DNA from: Paracoccaceae bacterium
GTDB lineage: Bacteria > Pseudomonadota > Alphaproteobacteria > Rhodobacterales > Rhodobacteraceae
Length of the DNA stretch: 64,000 nt
Assembly (NCBI GenBank): GCA_006226775.1
Contig: SBGD01000074.1
Span: 62,001 to 126,000 of the forward strand
Direction of reading: 5' to 3'
How positions within the stretch are numbered: position 1 is the stretch's first letter; the number at the start of each line of letters is the position of its first letter. The notes under the pieces are model-generated. The model worked only from the letters and a program-made list of their open reading frames with translations. It did not search any database and was not told the origin of the DNA. Made by a program: the position numbers and the translations under genes. Below, one piece after another: positions 17,025-26,965 of the stretch.

Positions 17025-18068
17025 ATGAGCACATATTCCGACGGCAATGCCCTGCCCGAACGCATCGAGGACATCGAGGCGCTGGAGCAGATCCTGACCA
17101 CCCCCGATGCCGGGTTGGTGGCCGATCTGGCGCGTGTCGAGGGCGATATCGCGATCCTCGGGGCGGGCGGCAAGATGGGCCCGACCCTGGCCCGCCTGGC
17201 GCAGAACGCCGCGCCGGGCAGGACGATCCACGCGGTGTCGCGCTATTCCAACCGCGAGGAGCGCGCGCGCCTTGACGCCCACGGCGTCTCGACCATCGCG
17301 GCGGACCTGATGGACCGTGACGCGCTGGCGGCCCTTCCGGACGTGGCGAACGTGATCTTCATGGCCGGGCACAAGTTCGGCGCCGACGACAACCCCGGCC
17401 TGACCTGGGCGATGAACGTGCATCTTCCGGCGCTGGTGGCCGAACGCTATGCCGGGGCGCGGATCGTGGCGATGTCGACCGGCTGCGTCTATCCCTTCGT
17501 GCCCAGCGACAGCCAGGGCTCGACCGAGGACATCGCCCCCGATCCGCCGGGCGAATACGCCCAGTCCTGCGTCGGGCGCGAGCGGATGTTCCAGTATTTC
17601 TCGGGCCTGCACGACACGCCGGGGCGGCTGATCCGGCTGAACTATGCCATCGACATGCGCTACGGCGTGCTGCACGACATTGCCAGCAAGGTCATGTCCG
17701 GCGCCGAGATCGACGTGACCATGGGCCATGCCAACATGATCTGGCAGGGCGATGCCAATGCCCAGGTGCTGCGCGCGCTGGCCCATTGCACCACGCCCAC
17801 CAGCCCGCTGAACATCACCGGCCCCGAGACGGTGTCGATCCGCTGGGCGGCGCAGCGCTTTGCCGATCTGCTGGGCAAGCCTGCCCGGATCGTCGGTGAG
17901 GAAGCGCCGACCGCATGGCTCAACAACCCGGCGCAGGCGCTGGGGCTCTTCGGCTATCCCCGCGTGCCCTTGGACCGGATGATGCGCTGGACCGCCGACT
18001 GGGTCAGCCGCGGCCAGCCGACCCATGGCAAGCCGACCAAGTTCGAGGTCCGGGATGGACGCTACTGA
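17025..18068 (+). CDS. NAD-dependent epimerase/dehydratase-like protein (atypical SDR)
   Basis: A 347 aa extended-SDR fold protein. It has a dinucleotide-binding GAGGKMG near residue 46, the STGCVYPF segment near 148 and a C-terminal substrate domain. The catalytic tyrosine is present in EYAQSC near 177, but the lysine expected four residues later is a cysteine, so the normal YxxxK pair is broken. It may be a family with altered chemistry or a non-catalytic member. It is divergent from the PHP hydrolase, shares its operator region, and overlaps the next gene by 14 bp. Confidence 0.8.
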   Translation: MSTYSDGNALPERIEDIEALEQILTTPDAGLVADLARVEGDIAILGAGGKMGPTLARLAQNAAPGRTIHAVSRYSNREERARLDAHGVSTIAADLMDRDALAALPDVANVIFMAGHKFGADDNPGLTWAMNVHLPALVAERYAGARIVAMSTGCVYPFVPSDSQGSTEDIAPDPPGEYAQSCVGRERMFQYFSGLHDTPGRLIRLNYAIDMRYGVLHDIASKVMSGAEIDVTMGHANMIWQGDANAQVLRALAHCTTPTSPLNITGPETVSIRWAAQRFADLLGKPARIVGEEAPTAWLNNPAQALGLFGYPRVPLDRMMRWTADWVSRGQPTHGKPTKFEVRDGRY

Positions 18069-18900
18069 CCCGCCGAAGCTGCGCGCCCTGACCGCCGGGG
18101 ACACGCCGGACCTCATGGCGCTGGTCGAAGAGGCCGGCTGGAACCAGACGCCGCGCGACTGGCAGATAATGCTGGCGCAGGGCAAGGGGCGCGGGCTGGC
18201 CGATCCCGCCGGGCGGATCCGCGCCAGCGCGGTGACGCTGCCCTATGGTGACGCCCTGGGCTGGATCGGCATGGTGCTGGTCGCGGGCGACTGGCGCAAG
18301 CGCGGGCATGCCACCCGTCTGCTCGCCGATTGCATCGAGGAGTTGCGCGGCGCGGGCCGGGTGGCCGGGCTCGACGCCACGCCGGCGGGAGAGCCGGTCT
18401 ACACCCGCCTCGGCTTTGCCGGCACCGAGCGGATCTCGCGCTGGCGGCGTCCGGCCCGGGCGCCGCAGGGCGCTGCCGCCGAGGGCCTCCGCCCCATCGC
18501 GCCGGGTGATCTGGCGCGCATCGCGGCGCTGGACGCCGAGAGCTTCGGCACCCCCCGCCCGGCGCTGATCGCGGACATCGCGCGGCGCTCCGACCCCATG
18601 GGCTGGATCGCCGGGGAAGGCGGGGTCCTGCTGCACCGCGCGGGCCGGAACGCGCGCCAGATCGGCCCGATCTGCGCGCCCGACACCGCCACCGCGGGCC
18701 GGTTGCTGGACGCCGCGCTTGCCGCCTTCGGCGAGCCACTGGTGATCGACGCCTGCGATGCCCGCCCCGGGTTCGGCACCCTGCTGGAGGCCCGCGGCTT
18801 CAGCGTCGAACGGCCCTTCACCCGCATGTACCTGGGCACGCCGGTGCCCCCGGGCGCCCCCGCGCGCCGCTTTGCCATCGCCGGGCCGGAACTGGGGTAG
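18055..18900 (+). CDS. GNAT family N-acetyltransferase, tandem-domain type
   Basis: A 281 aa protein. The N-terminal GNAT domain has the acetyl-CoA binding segment [10 protein letters not shown] near residue 82, preceded by the beta strand [12 protein letters not shown]. The second half (about 140-270) appears to be a degenerate second GNAT-like domain without a clear CoA motif. The start at 18055 lies inside the end of the epimerase gene, implying coupled expression. The acceptor substrate is unknown. Being in the TetR-regulated module, it may act on the same pathway intermediate. Confidence 0.82.
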   Translation: MDATDPPKLRALTAGDTPDLMALVEEAGWNQTPRDWQIMLAQGKGRGLADPAGRIRASAVTLPYGDALGWIGMVLVAGDWRKRGHATRLLADCIEELRGAGRVAGLDATPAGEPVYTRLGFAGTERISRWRRPARAPQGAAAEGLRPIAPGDLARIAALDAESFGTPRPALIADIARRSDPMGWIAGEGGVLLHRAGRNARQIGPICAPDTATAGRLLDAALAAFGEPLVIDACDARPGFGTLLEARGFSVERPFTRMYLGTPVPPGAPARRFAIAGPELG

Positions 18901-19044
18901 GCGGCGCGTCTTCCTTCGCAGATACGCCAAGGGAGCGCCGCGCAAGCGCGACAGAAGGGCCCAAGGGCGCGGATGGCCTTTCAAAGCCGTGCCGGCACTG
19001 CTATCGGCTTCGGCTTAGACTGAACCTCTCACAACAAGGAGCAC

Positions 19045-20355
19045 ATGATGCTCGGTTTCATTTCCCGCCCCATGGTGCGGATCGTGGATCGGTATTTGCC
19101 CGATCCCTTCGTCTTCGTCCTGGTCCTGACCCTGGTCGCCGGGCTTGCCGCGGTGCTGACCCAGGGCACCGGGCCGCTCGAGGTCATCTCCTACTGGGGG
19201 GACGGGTTCTGGTCGCTGCTGACCTTCTCGATGCAGATGCTGCTGGTGCTGGTCACCGGCTACATGATGGCCTCGACCCCGCTGGTGCGGCGCGGGCTGT
19301 CGGCGCTGGCCGGCATGGCCAACAGCGCAGGCGGCGCCATCGTGCTGGTCAGCCTGGTGTCGCTGGCCGCCTCCTGGATCAACTGGGGCTTCGGCCTTGT
19401 GGTCGGCGCGCTCTTCGCGCGGGAACTGGCGCGGACCATCAAGGTGGATTACCGCCTGCTGGTCGCCTCGGCCTATTCCGGCTTCATCGTCTGGCACGGC
19501 GGGCTGGCGGGATCGGTGCCGCTTTCCATCGCCACCGAGGGCCATCCCTTCGTCGATATGACCGGCGTGGTGGCCACCGGCGACACCATCTTCGCCTTCT
19601 TCAACCTGGCGATCGTGGCGGCGCTGTTCATCGTCGTGCCGCTGGTCAACCGCGCGATGATGCCGCCCGAGGACGAGGCGATCTATGTCGATCCGGCGCT
19701 GCTGGCCGAAGACGCCGCGACCCGGCCCGAAAGCCCGACCCCGGCCGAGCGGCTGGAGAACAGCTACGTGCTGTCGGTGATCATCGGCCTGGCCGGTGCG
19801 GCCTGGCTGATCCAGTATTTCGCCAAGGGCGGCGGGCTGTCGCTGAACGTCATCAACTTCCTGTTCCTCACCCTGGCGATCATCCTGCACGGCACGCCGC
19901 GCAACCTGCTCAACGCGCTGACCGAAGCGGTCAAGGGCGGCGCGGGCATCGTGATCCAGTTCCCCTTCTACTCGGGGATCATGGCGATCATGGTGCAATC
20001 GGGCCTGGCGGCGAATATCTCGCAGCAGCTGGTTGACCTGGCGACGGCGACCTCGCTGCCGTTCTGGTCGTTCCTGTCGGCGGGCATCGTCAACTTCTTC
20101 GTGCCCTCGGGCGGCGGGCAATGGGCGGTGCAGGCGCCGGTGATCCTGCCCGCGGCCGAGGCGCTGGGGGCGGATATCGCGCGCACCGCCATGGCGGTGG
20201 CCTGGGGCGACGCCTGGACCAACATGGTCCAGCCGTTCTGGGCGCTGCCGATCCTCGGCATTGCCGGGCTGCGGGCCAAGGACATCATGGGCTTCTGCGT
20301 GGTGCACCTGATCCTGTCGGGGGTGATCATCTCGGTCGGCCTGACCTTTCTCTGA
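19045..20355 (+). CDS. Short-chain fatty acid transporter, AtoE-like
   Basis: A 436 aa inner-membrane protein of the AtoE/short-chain fatty acid transporter family, which imports acids such as butyrate or acetoacetate. It has about 10-12 hydrophobic helices and family segments such as SWINWGFGLVVGA near residue 110 and FFVPSGGGQWAVQAP near 351. ATGs occur at 19045 and 19048; AAGGAG at 19036-19041 favours the second. A strong hairpin terminator follows, so it appears monocistronic. The 144 bp before it hold no gene. Confidence 0.9.
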   Translation: MMLGFISRPMVRIVDRYLPDPFVFVLVLTLVAGLAAVLTQGTGPLEVISYWGDGFWSLLTFSMQMLLVLVTGYMMASTPLVRRGLSALAGMANSAGGAIVLVSLVSLAASWINWGFGLVVGALFARELARTIKVDYRLLVASAYSGFIVWHGGLAGSVPLSIATEGHPFVDMTGVVATGDTIFAFFNLAIVAALFIVVPLVNRAMMPPEDEAIYVDPALLAEDAATRPESPTPAERLENSYVLSVIIGLAGAAWLIQYFAKGGGLSLNVINFLFLTLAIILHGTPRNLLNALTEAVKGGAGIVIQFPFYSGIMAIMVQSGLAANISQQLVDLATATSLPFWSFLSAGIVNFFVPSGGGQWAVQAPVILPAAEALGADIARTAMAVAWGDAWTNMVQPFWALPILGIAGLRAKDIMGFCVVHLILSGVIISVGLTFL

Positions 20356-20384
20356 GCCATTCCGACCGGACAGGGCAGGGCTTC

Positions 20385-20416
20385 GGCCTCGCGGCATCCG
20401 CCGCGGGGCCCTTTTT
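20385..20416 (+). terminator. Rho-independent terminator after the AtoE-like gene
   Basis: An eleven-base stem GGCCTCGCGGC / GCCGCGGGGCC (one G-T wobble) with a 4-base loop, followed by CTTTTT. It lies 29 bp downstream of the stop codon. Confidence 0.85.
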
Positions 20417-20488
20417 CTGTCCGGCGGAGGGCGCAGGGCGCATGGAAGCGGTTGGCAGGGGCGGGCTTCTTGCCTTAAGCATGACGGC

Positions 20489-22549
20489 ATGTTCCGCGAC
20501 CCTTCCGTCCTGATCGACGCCATCGCCGCCGCGCCCGATGATCCGCAGCGCGCCCGCCTGCTGCACGACGGCGCGCGCGCCCTGCTGGCCGAGCCCGCCC
20601 GTGTCGCCGCCCTTGCCGCCCTGCTGATCGACCCCGGAGACAGCGCCCGGCAGGAGGCCGCCGCCGCGTTGCTCTCTGACGCGCTGGCCGAGGCGCGCAT
20701 GGCCGCCGAGAACGACGCCCCCGAGGGCCGCGCGCTGATCGCCCGGCTCGACACGGCGCTGGCCACCCAGGACGCCGCCCGGCCCTTCGCCCCCGATCTG
20801 CGCCTGAACCTGGCGCGGATCTATGCGCGTGCCGGGCTGGTGCCGCCGCCCTTTGCCATGCTCTCGGCCGAGACCCTGCCCGGGACCGCGCCCGAGGCCG
20901 GCGAGATGCCCGATATCGGCGCCCTGCTCGACCCGATCCTGAAAGAGCTTGGCGATGCGCCGCAGCAGGTCCATGCCGCGCTGGCCGAGCTTCTGGCCGG
21001 GCTGCCGCGGGAATTGGTGACGCTGATGGTCTCGATGACGGTGGCGCGGCTGGGCGACGTGGAGGCAAGGCTGGGGCTCTACTGGCTGCTCGATCCCGAG
21101 CCCGATACCCGCCTGGCCGCGGCGCTGGCGCTGCTGTCGCGGGCCGAGGACCGGACGCTGGCGCCCGAGATCGGCGCGCTCTTGCCGGCGTTGCGCAAGT
21201 GGCTGCCGGACGAGGATGCGCGCGCGGCCCTTGACGGCGCGATCCGGCGGCAATTGCAGAACCGCGCGCCGCCCGCGCCCGGCCCCGCACCCGGGGTTCA
21301 ACCCGAGATCCGGGAGGCCTTTGCCAGCCTGCCCGATGGCGCCGGGGCGCAGAGCCTGATTGCCTCGCTGCGCATCGGCGGCCAGCGCGCGGTGGCCATG
21401 GCGATGCTCAAGCAGGGCCATGGCGTCAAGGACGCCTTCGTCATCCCCTGCGAGACGCAAGCCGACCAAAAGACCGTGCTGACCCGCATCCTCAGCCAGA
21501 TCGAAGCCTTCCAGGTGCCGCCCGAAGCCCTTGCCGAGGCGCTGGCGCGCGGGCTGGGCGAGGCGGCCGAGCTGGGCCTTCTGCCGGCGCCGGGCATGGT
21601 CGATTTCGCCGAGTTCCTCGGGCCGGACCGCCTTGTGCCGCGGCCCGGTGCGACGCCGGAGATCCTCGGCTCCATCGGCGCGCCCGAGGAACTGGCCGCG
21701 CTGTCGGATGCCAACCGCCGCAAGCTGATCGCCCGGAGCGCCGAATGGGTAATGCAGCTCGACCAGATCGACAGCTGGTTCGAGGACACCGGCGACTTGC
21801 GCGCCGCCATCGCCCGCGCGCGCAGCGACACGGGGCGCGAAACCGCGGTCTGGAAGCACCTGGCGACGCGGCGCGACTGGTGGGCCCGGCAGATCGCGGT
21901 CTCGGCCGCGACGCTGAAGGCATCGAGCGAGGCGCCGCCGAGGCTCTGGCTGTCCTTTGCCGCGGTGGCGCAGGCGCTGGTCGAGGGGCGGGCGCTGAAG
22001 CGAGTCCCGATCATGGAGGCGATCGTCGCCATGACGCTGGCCGCCGACGAGGACCGCCACGAAGAGGAGGTCCCGCCCTTGACCGCGCCGCGCGAGGTCC
22101 TTGCGCTGCTGGCCCGGGCCCAGGTCGACGGCGCCTATCTGGAGGGCTATCTCACCGCCCTGGCGATCGCGCCTTTGCAGCCGGCGCCCGCCGACTGGCT
22201 GGTCGCGCTGCTCGGCATGATCGGCGCGCCGCGCAGCGATCTGCTTGATCCGCTGATGCAGTTCCTGATGACCGAGGCCAACCTGATCAACGAGATCAGC
22301 GGCGATGCGCAGGCGATGACCCGCGCCCTGGCGCAGCTCCACGACGAGGATCTGCGCGACTGGGCGGCGGGCTTCGACGACATGGTGCAGGCGACCAGGG
22401 GCTCCTGGCCCGCGAAGCGGTTGAACGCCGAGGACAAGCGCCTCCTGCGCGATCTGCGCCGCGCCGCCGACGAGGGCGGCACCGGGGTCGGCCCGCTGCG
22501 CGAGGTCCTGCCCGGCTGGGTGGCGCGGCGACATGCCTTGCGGCAGTAG
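20489..22549 (+). CDS. Large helical-repeat protein with C-terminal UPF0149-like region
   Basis: A 686 aa protein, alanine- and leucine-rich and almost entirely helical, resembling HEAT/ARM-type repeats over most of its length. No signal peptide or membrane segment is seen. The segment DGAYLEGYLTALAIAP near residue 545, followed by PADWL, resembles the UPF0149/YecA/YgfB core, so the last about 150 residues may be that domain. The function is unknown; a scaffold or protein-binding role is only a guess. It follows the AtoE terminator and stands alone. The start ATG has a weak ribosome site. Confidence 0.6.
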   Translation: MFRDPSVLIDAIAAAPDDPQRARLLHDGARALLAEPARVAALAALLIDPGDSARQEAAAALLSDALAEARMAAENDAPEGRALIARLDTALATQDAARPFAPDLRLNLARIYARAGLVPPPFAMLSAETLPGTAPEAGEMPDIGALLDPILKELGDAPQQVHAALAELLAGLPRELVTLMVSMTVARLGDVEARLGLYWLLDPEPDTRLAAALALLSRAEDRTLAPEIGALLPALRKWLPDEDARAALDGAIRRQLQNRAPPAPGPAPGVQPEIREAFASLPDGAGAQSLIASLRIGGQRAVAMAMLKQGHGVKDAFVIPCETQADQKTVLTRILSQIEAFQVPPEALAEALARGLGEAAELGLLPAPGMVDFAEFLGPDRLVPRPGATPEILGSIGAPEELAALSDANRRKLIARSAEWVMQLDQIDSWFEDTGDLRAAIARARSDTGRETAVWKHLATRRDWWARQIAVSAATLKASSEAPPRLWLSFAAVAQALVEGRALKRVPIMEAIVAMTLAADEDRHEEEVPPLTAPREVLALLARAQVDGAYLEGYLTALAIAPLQPAPADWLVALLGMIGAPRSDLLDPLMQFLMTEANLINEISGDAQAMTRALAQLHDEDLRDWAAGFDDMVQATRGSWPAKRLNAEDKRLLRDLRRAADEGGTGVGPLREVLPGWVARRHALRQ

Positions 22550-22700
22550 GGGTGCGGTCGGGTGAGACACATGTGAACGCAACTGCGTGAAACCGCTGTC
22601 ATGTTTCTGGATCACCGCGGGCGGCGTGATAGGTATGGGCGGGAACAGCGCGTGCCCCGCCGGACAGCAGGACCACAGGGATTCACCACGGGAGACGGGA

Positions 22701-23315
22701 ATGATCGACGCGGCCCTTCTGCCCCTTCAGCGGCGGATGCTGACCCCGCCGGGCCGCTGGCTGGCGGCGCGCGGGATGCAGGCCGACCATGTCACGCTGG
22801 CGGGCTTTGCGCTGGGGCTGCTGGCGCTGCCGGCGCTGGCCCTGGGTGCGTATGGGCTGGCGCTGGTGTTTTTGGGCCTCAACCGGCTGGCCGACGGGCT
22901 GGACGGGGCGGTGGCGCGGCTGTCGCGGCCGACCGACCGGGGCGCCTTTCTGGATATCGCGCTGGATTTCGTCTTCTACGCGCTGTTTCCGCTGGGCTTC
23001 GCGCTGGCCGATCCGGGGACGAATGCCCTGCCCGCGGCGGTGCTGATCGCGGCTTTCGTCGGCACCGGCTCGTCCTTCCTGGCCTTTGCCGCCATCGCCG
23101 CCAAGCGCGGCGAGCAGGCGCCGGGCTTTCCCGCCAAGGGGATCTATTACCTCGGCGGGCTGACCGAAGGCTTCGAGACCATTGCCGTCTTCGTGGCGAT
23201 GTGCCTGTTTCCCGCGCATTTTCCGCTTTTGGCCTATGGCTATGCCGCCGCCTGCGCCGTGACCACGCTGTTGCGCTGGCACCAGGGGTGGCGGGCCTTC
23301 GCGCCGCGAAGATGA
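22701..23315 (+). CDS. CDP-alcohol phosphatidyltransferase family protein (YnjF-like)
   Basis: A 204 aa membrane enzyme that transfers a phosphatidyl group from a CDP-lipid to an alcohol. The signature DG-x2-AR-x8-G-x3-D-x3-D is fully present, from DGAVAR near residue 72 to DIALD near 89. Hydrophobic helices surround it. The start was chosen at the ATG after GGGAG; the longer frame lacks support. It directly precedes an ynjBCD-like transporter. In E. coli the homologue ynjF is also part of the ynj cluster, so the association is conserved. Confidence 0.85.
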   Translation: MIDAALLPLQRRMLTPPGRWLAARGMQADHVTLAGFALGLLALPALALGAYGLALVFLGLNRLADGLDGAVARLSRPTDRGAFLDIALDFVFYALFPLGFALADPGTNALPAAVLIAAFVGTGSSFLAFAAIAAKRGEQAPGFPAKGIYYLGGLTEGFETIAVFVAMCLFPAHFPLLAYGYAAACAVTTLLRWHQGWRAFAPRR

Positions 23316-23363
23316 TCCACAAGGCCCTGTCGCGCTGCCCCTTTACCAGATACCGGAGACCGC

Positions 23364-24545
23364 ATGAAATTTCCCCTCGCCCTCGCCCTTTCCCTGCTTG
23401 CCACCCCCACGCTTGCCGACTGGCAGGAGACGCTGGAGGCCGCGCGTGGCCAGACCGTCTATTGGAACGCCTGGGGCGGCGATGCGCGCACCAATGCCTT
23501 CATCGACTGGGTGGGCGAACAGACCGAGGCGCGCTACGGCGTGCGGGTCGAACAGGCCAAGCTGAGCGATACCGCCGAGGCGGTGACCCGGGTGATCGCC
23601 GAAAAGGCCGCCGGGCAGGACGAAGGCGGCAGCGTCGACCTGATCTGGATCAACGGGCCGAATTTCCTGGCGATGAAGGAACAGGGGCTCTTGCACGGGC
23701 CATTCGTGGCGGACCTGCCCAATGCGCGATACCTCGATCTCGGCCCGACCTCGCCCGCCTCGGTCGATTTCACCGTGCCGGTGGAGGGGATGGAAAGCCC
23801 CTGGCGGCTGGCGCGTTTCGTGTTTTCCTATGATACGGCGCGGGTGGCGGAGCCACCGCGCAGCATGGCGGAATTCCTGCCCTGGGCCGAGGCGAATCCT
23901 GGGCGGCTGACCCATCCCGATCCGTCGAACTTCATGGGGGCGACCTTTCTGAAACAGGCGCTGATCGAGCTGACCCCCGATGCGGGCGTGCTGCAGGCGC
24001 CGGTCACGGAGGCGGCTTTCGCGGCGGCGACAGCACCGCTCTGGGACTGGTACGATGCGCTGCGCCCGAACCTCTGGCGCGGTGGCGAGACCTATCCGGC
24101 CAATGAATCGGTGCAGCAGCAGCTTCTGAACGATGGCGAGGTGGACATCGCCATGTCCTTCGATCCCGCCTCGACCGCCGCCGCCATTGCCGACGGGTTG
24201 CTGCCCGAAAGCGCGCGGGTCTTCGTGCCCGAGGGTGGCAGCATCGGCAATGTCAGCTTCGTTGCCATTCCCTTTAACGCCGCCAACAAGGAGGGCGCCG
24301 AGGTGGTGGCGAATTTCCTGCTCGACCCGGCGACCCAGGCGCATATGCAGAATATCGAGGTGCTGGGATCCTTCTCGGTGCTCGATCCCGCGCGGCTGGA
24401 CGCGGCGGCCAAGGCGGGTTTTGCCGCCCTGCCCTCGGCCCCGGCGCTGCCGACGCTGGACGCGCTCGGCCCGACGCTGCTGGAGCCGCACGCGAGCTGG
24501 ATGACCCGGCTGACCGAGGATTGGGCGCGGCGCTACGTCAAATGA
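23364..24545 (+). CDS. ABC transporter substrate-binding protein (YnjB-like)
   Basis: A 393 aa periplasmic binding protein with a signal peptide ending near residue 18 (TPTLADWQ). Segments typical of the YnjB family include VYWNAWGGD near residue 32, DLIWINGPNF near 92 and AMSFDPAS near 264. It starts 48 bp after the phosphatidyltransferase gene and overlaps the permease gene by 4 bp (ATGA). The ligand is undetermined. Confidence 0.87.
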   Translation: MKFPLALALSLLATPTLADWQETLEAARGQTVYWNAWGGDARTNAFIDWVGEQTEARYGVRVEQAKLSDTAEAVTRVIAEKAAGQDEGGSVDLIWINGPNFLAMKEQGLLHGPFVADLPNARYLDLGPTSPASVDFTVPVEGMESPWRLARFVFSYDTARVAEPPRSMAEFLPWAEANPGRLTHPDPSNFMGATFLKQALIELTPDAGVLQAPVTEAAFAAATAPLWDWYDALRPNLWRGGETYPANESVQQQLLNDGEVDIAMSFDPASTAAAIADGLLPESARVFVPEGGSIGNVSFVAIPFNAANKEGAEVVANFLLDPATQAHMQNIEVLGSFSVLDPARLDAAAKAGFAALPSAPALPTLDALGPTLLEPHASWMTRLTEDWARRYVK

Positions 24546-26245
24546 GCCATGAGGGCCGGGTGCTGCGCGGGGTGGTGCTGGCGGTGGTGGTCCTCGGGCT
24601 GATCGCGCCGATTGCGCTCGGGCTGTGGCAGACCGGGCGCGCCGCCTTCGGCATCCTGCCCGCGCTGGGCCGCGACACGCTGTCCCTGGAGCCCTGGCGG
24701 GACCTGGCCGCCCTGCCCGGCCTGGCCACCAGCCTGCGGCTGACGCTGGTCACAGGGCTGGGTTCCACGGTGCTCTCGCTGCTGCTGGCGACCGGGTTCT
24801 GCGCCGCGGTGCACGCAAGGATGAGCAATGCCACCGGCGCACGGCTGCTGACGCCGTTTCTGGCGATTCCCCATGCGGCGCTGGCGGTGGGGCTGGCCTT
24901 CGTGCTGGCGCCCTCGGGCTGGATCGCGCGGCTGCTGGCGCCGCTGGCCGGCTGGGAGCGGCCGCCGGACATCGCCACGGTCAACGACAGCTGGGGGCTG
25001 GCGCTGATGGTCGGGCTGATGGTCAAGGAGGTGCCCTTCCTCTTGCTGGTGATCCTCTCGGCGCTCAGCCAGATTCCCGTCGCGCGGCAGATGGCGGCGG
25101 GCCGCGCGCTGGGCTATGGCCGCGGCATCGTCTGGATCAAGATAATCATGCCGCAGGTCTGGCCGCTGATCCGCCTGCCGGTCTGGGTGGTGCTGGCCTA
25201 TGCGCTCTCGGTGGTCGACATGGCGATCATCCTCGGGCCGTCGAACCCGCCGACGCTGGCGGTGGCGCTGACCCGCTGGTTCAGCGACCCCGACCCGGCG
25301 ATGATCCTGCCCGCCTCTGCCGGTGCGGTGTTGCAGGTGGTCCTCGTGGCGCTGGCCGTCGCCCTGCTGATCGGCGCCGAGGCGCTCGGCAAGCGGCTGG
25401 GCCGCTGGTGGCTGCGCCGCGGCGGGCGCGGGCTCTCGGCCGAGCCGGGGCTCTGGGCGGCCAGCGCGGCGGTGGTGGCGCTGATGGCGGTGGGGATGCT
25501 GGCGATGGTCTCGCTGCTGGTCTGGTCGCTGGCCTGGCGCTGGTCCTTCCCGCAGATCTGGCCCGAGAGCTTCTCGCTGAAACCCTGGGCCGGGGCGCAA
25601 CGCGGCTGGATGCGGGCGCTGGGCAATACGCTGGTGCTCGCCGGGGCGACGGCGGTGCTGTCGCTGGCGCTGGCCATCGCCTGGCTCGAGGCCGAGGACC
25701 GCGCCCGCCGCAGCCGCGCCGCCTGGGCCGAGGCGCTGATCTACCTGCCGCTGCTGGTGCCGCAGATCGGCTTTCTCTACGGGCTGAACGTCGGTTTCTT
25801 GCAGGTCGGCCTTTCGGGCGGCATCTGGGCGGTGATCTGGGCGCAGGCGCTCTTCGTCTTTCCCTACGTGATGATCGCGCTGTCCGATCCCTGGCGCGCG
25901 CTCGATCCGCGGATGATCCGCGCCGCCGCCGCCCTTGGCGCCGGGCCGGGGCGCAGGCTCTGGGCGGTGAAACTGCCGGTGCTGCTGCGGCCGATCCTGA
26001 CCGCCAGCGCCATCGGAGTCGCGGTTTCGGTGGCGCAATACCTGCCGACGCTTTTCATGGGCGCGGGCCGCGTGGCGACGCTGACCACCGAGGCGGTGAC
26101 CCTGTCCTCGGGCTCCGACCGGCGGGTGACCGGGGTCTATGCGACCTTGCAGGCGGCGCTGCCCTTCGCCGCCTACCTCGCCGCGGCGCTGGTGCCGGCA
26201 TGGGTGCATCGCAACCGCCGCGCCCTGTCGGGAGGTGTCACATGA
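24542..26245 (+). CDS. ABC transporter permease, fused two-domain (YnjC-like)
   Basis: A 567 aa permease with two consecutive binding-protein-dependent transport domains of about 6 helices each. Each carries an EAA-type cytoplasmic loop: near residue 190 (AAGRALGYGRGI) and near 462 (AAAALGAGPGRR). A single fused protein replaces the usual permease dimer, as in YnjC and ThiP/FbpB-type systems. It is coupled at both ends by ATGA overlaps with the binding protein and the ATPase. Confidence 0.9.
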   Translation: MSHEGRVLRGVVLAVVVLGLIAPIALGLWQTGRAAFGILPALGRDTLSLEPWRDLAALPGLATSLRLTLVTGLGSTVLSLLLATGFCAAVHARMSNATGARLLTPFLAIPHAALAVGLAFVLAPSGWIARLLAPLAGWERPPDIATVNDSWGLALMVGLMVKEVPFLLLVILSALSQIPVARQMAAGRALGYGRGIVWIKIIMPQVWPLIRLPVWVVLAYALSVVDMAIILGPSNPPTLAVALTRWFSDPDPAMILPASAGAVLQVVLVALAVALLIGAEALGKRLGRWWLRRGGRGLSAEPGLWAASAAVVALMAVGMLAMVSLLVWSLAWRWSFPQIWPESFSLKPWAGAQRGWMRALGNTLVLAGATAVLSLALAIAWLEAEDRARRSRAAWAEALIYLPLLVPQIGFLYGLNVGFLQVGLSGGIWAVIWAQALFVFPYVMIALSDPWRALDPRMIRAAAALGAGPGRRLWAVKLPVLLRPILTASAIGVAVSVAQYLPTLFMGAGRVATLTTEAVTLSSGSDRRVTGVYATLQAALPFAAYLAAALVPAWVHRNRRALSGGVT

Positions 26246-26898
26246 GCCTCGATCTCGACGCGCTGAGCATTCGCGCCGCCAATGGCCTGGCGCTTTTCGC
26301 GCCGCTGAGCCTGCAGGTGCCGGCGGGCGCGGTGGTGACCGTCATGGGGCCGTCGGGGGTGGGCAAGTCAACGCTGCTGGATGCCATCGGCGGGCACCTG
26401 GCGCATGGGTTTCAGCTTAGCGGCGCGGTGCGGCTTAACGGGCGCGACGTGACCCATCTGCCCGCAGAGGCGCGGCGCATCGGGTTGATGTTCCAGGACG
26501 CGCTGCTGTTTCCGCATCTCTCGGTCGGCGACAACCTGGCCTTCGGCCTGCCGCCGGGCTTGCGCGGCCGTGCCCGGCGCCGCGCGGCGGTGGAGGATGC
26601 GCTGGCCCAGGCCGGGCTGGCGGGGCTGCATGACCGCGATCCCGCCACGCTCTCGGGCGGGCAGCGCGCGCGGGCGGCGCTGATGCGCACGCTTTTGGCC
26701 GATCCGGCGGCGCTGTTGCTGGATGAACCCTTCTCCAAGCTCGACGCCGGGCTGCGCGACGAGATGCGCGCCTTCACCTTCGCGCATGTGACCTCGCGCG
26801 CCGTGCCGACGCTGATGGTCACCCATGACCCCGAAGACGCCAGGGCCGCCGGTGGCCCGGTGGTCGGGCTGACCTCGCCCGAGGGACGGCGCTTATGA
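26242..26898 (+). CDS. ABC transporter ATP-binding protein (YnjD-like)
   Basis: A 218 aa ATPase subunit. It has the Walker A motif GPSGVGKST near residue 35, Q-loop MFQDAL, signature LSGGQRAR near 138, Walker B ALLLDEP near 158 and the H-loop THDPED near 193. It is short, with no C-terminal regulatory domain, as in YnjD. The final gene of the ynjFBCD-like group, it is convergent with the DUF218 gene 67 bp away. Confidence 0.92.
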   Translation: MSLDLDALSIRAANGLALFAPLSLQVPAGAVVTVMGPSGVGKSTLLDAIGGHLAHGFQLSGAVRLNGRDVTHLPAEARRIGLMFQDALLFPHLSVGDNLAFGLPPGLRGRARRRAAVEDALAQAGLAGLHDRDPATLSGGQRARAALMRTLLADPAALLLDEPFSKLDAGLRDEMRAFTFAHVTSRAVPTLMVTHDPEDARAAGGPVVGLTSPEGRRL

Positions 26899-26965
26899 CC
26901 CCTGATCGGACCGACAACCGCCGCAGCCTGTCGCGCGATCTCATGTCCGATAAATCTACCACGCG

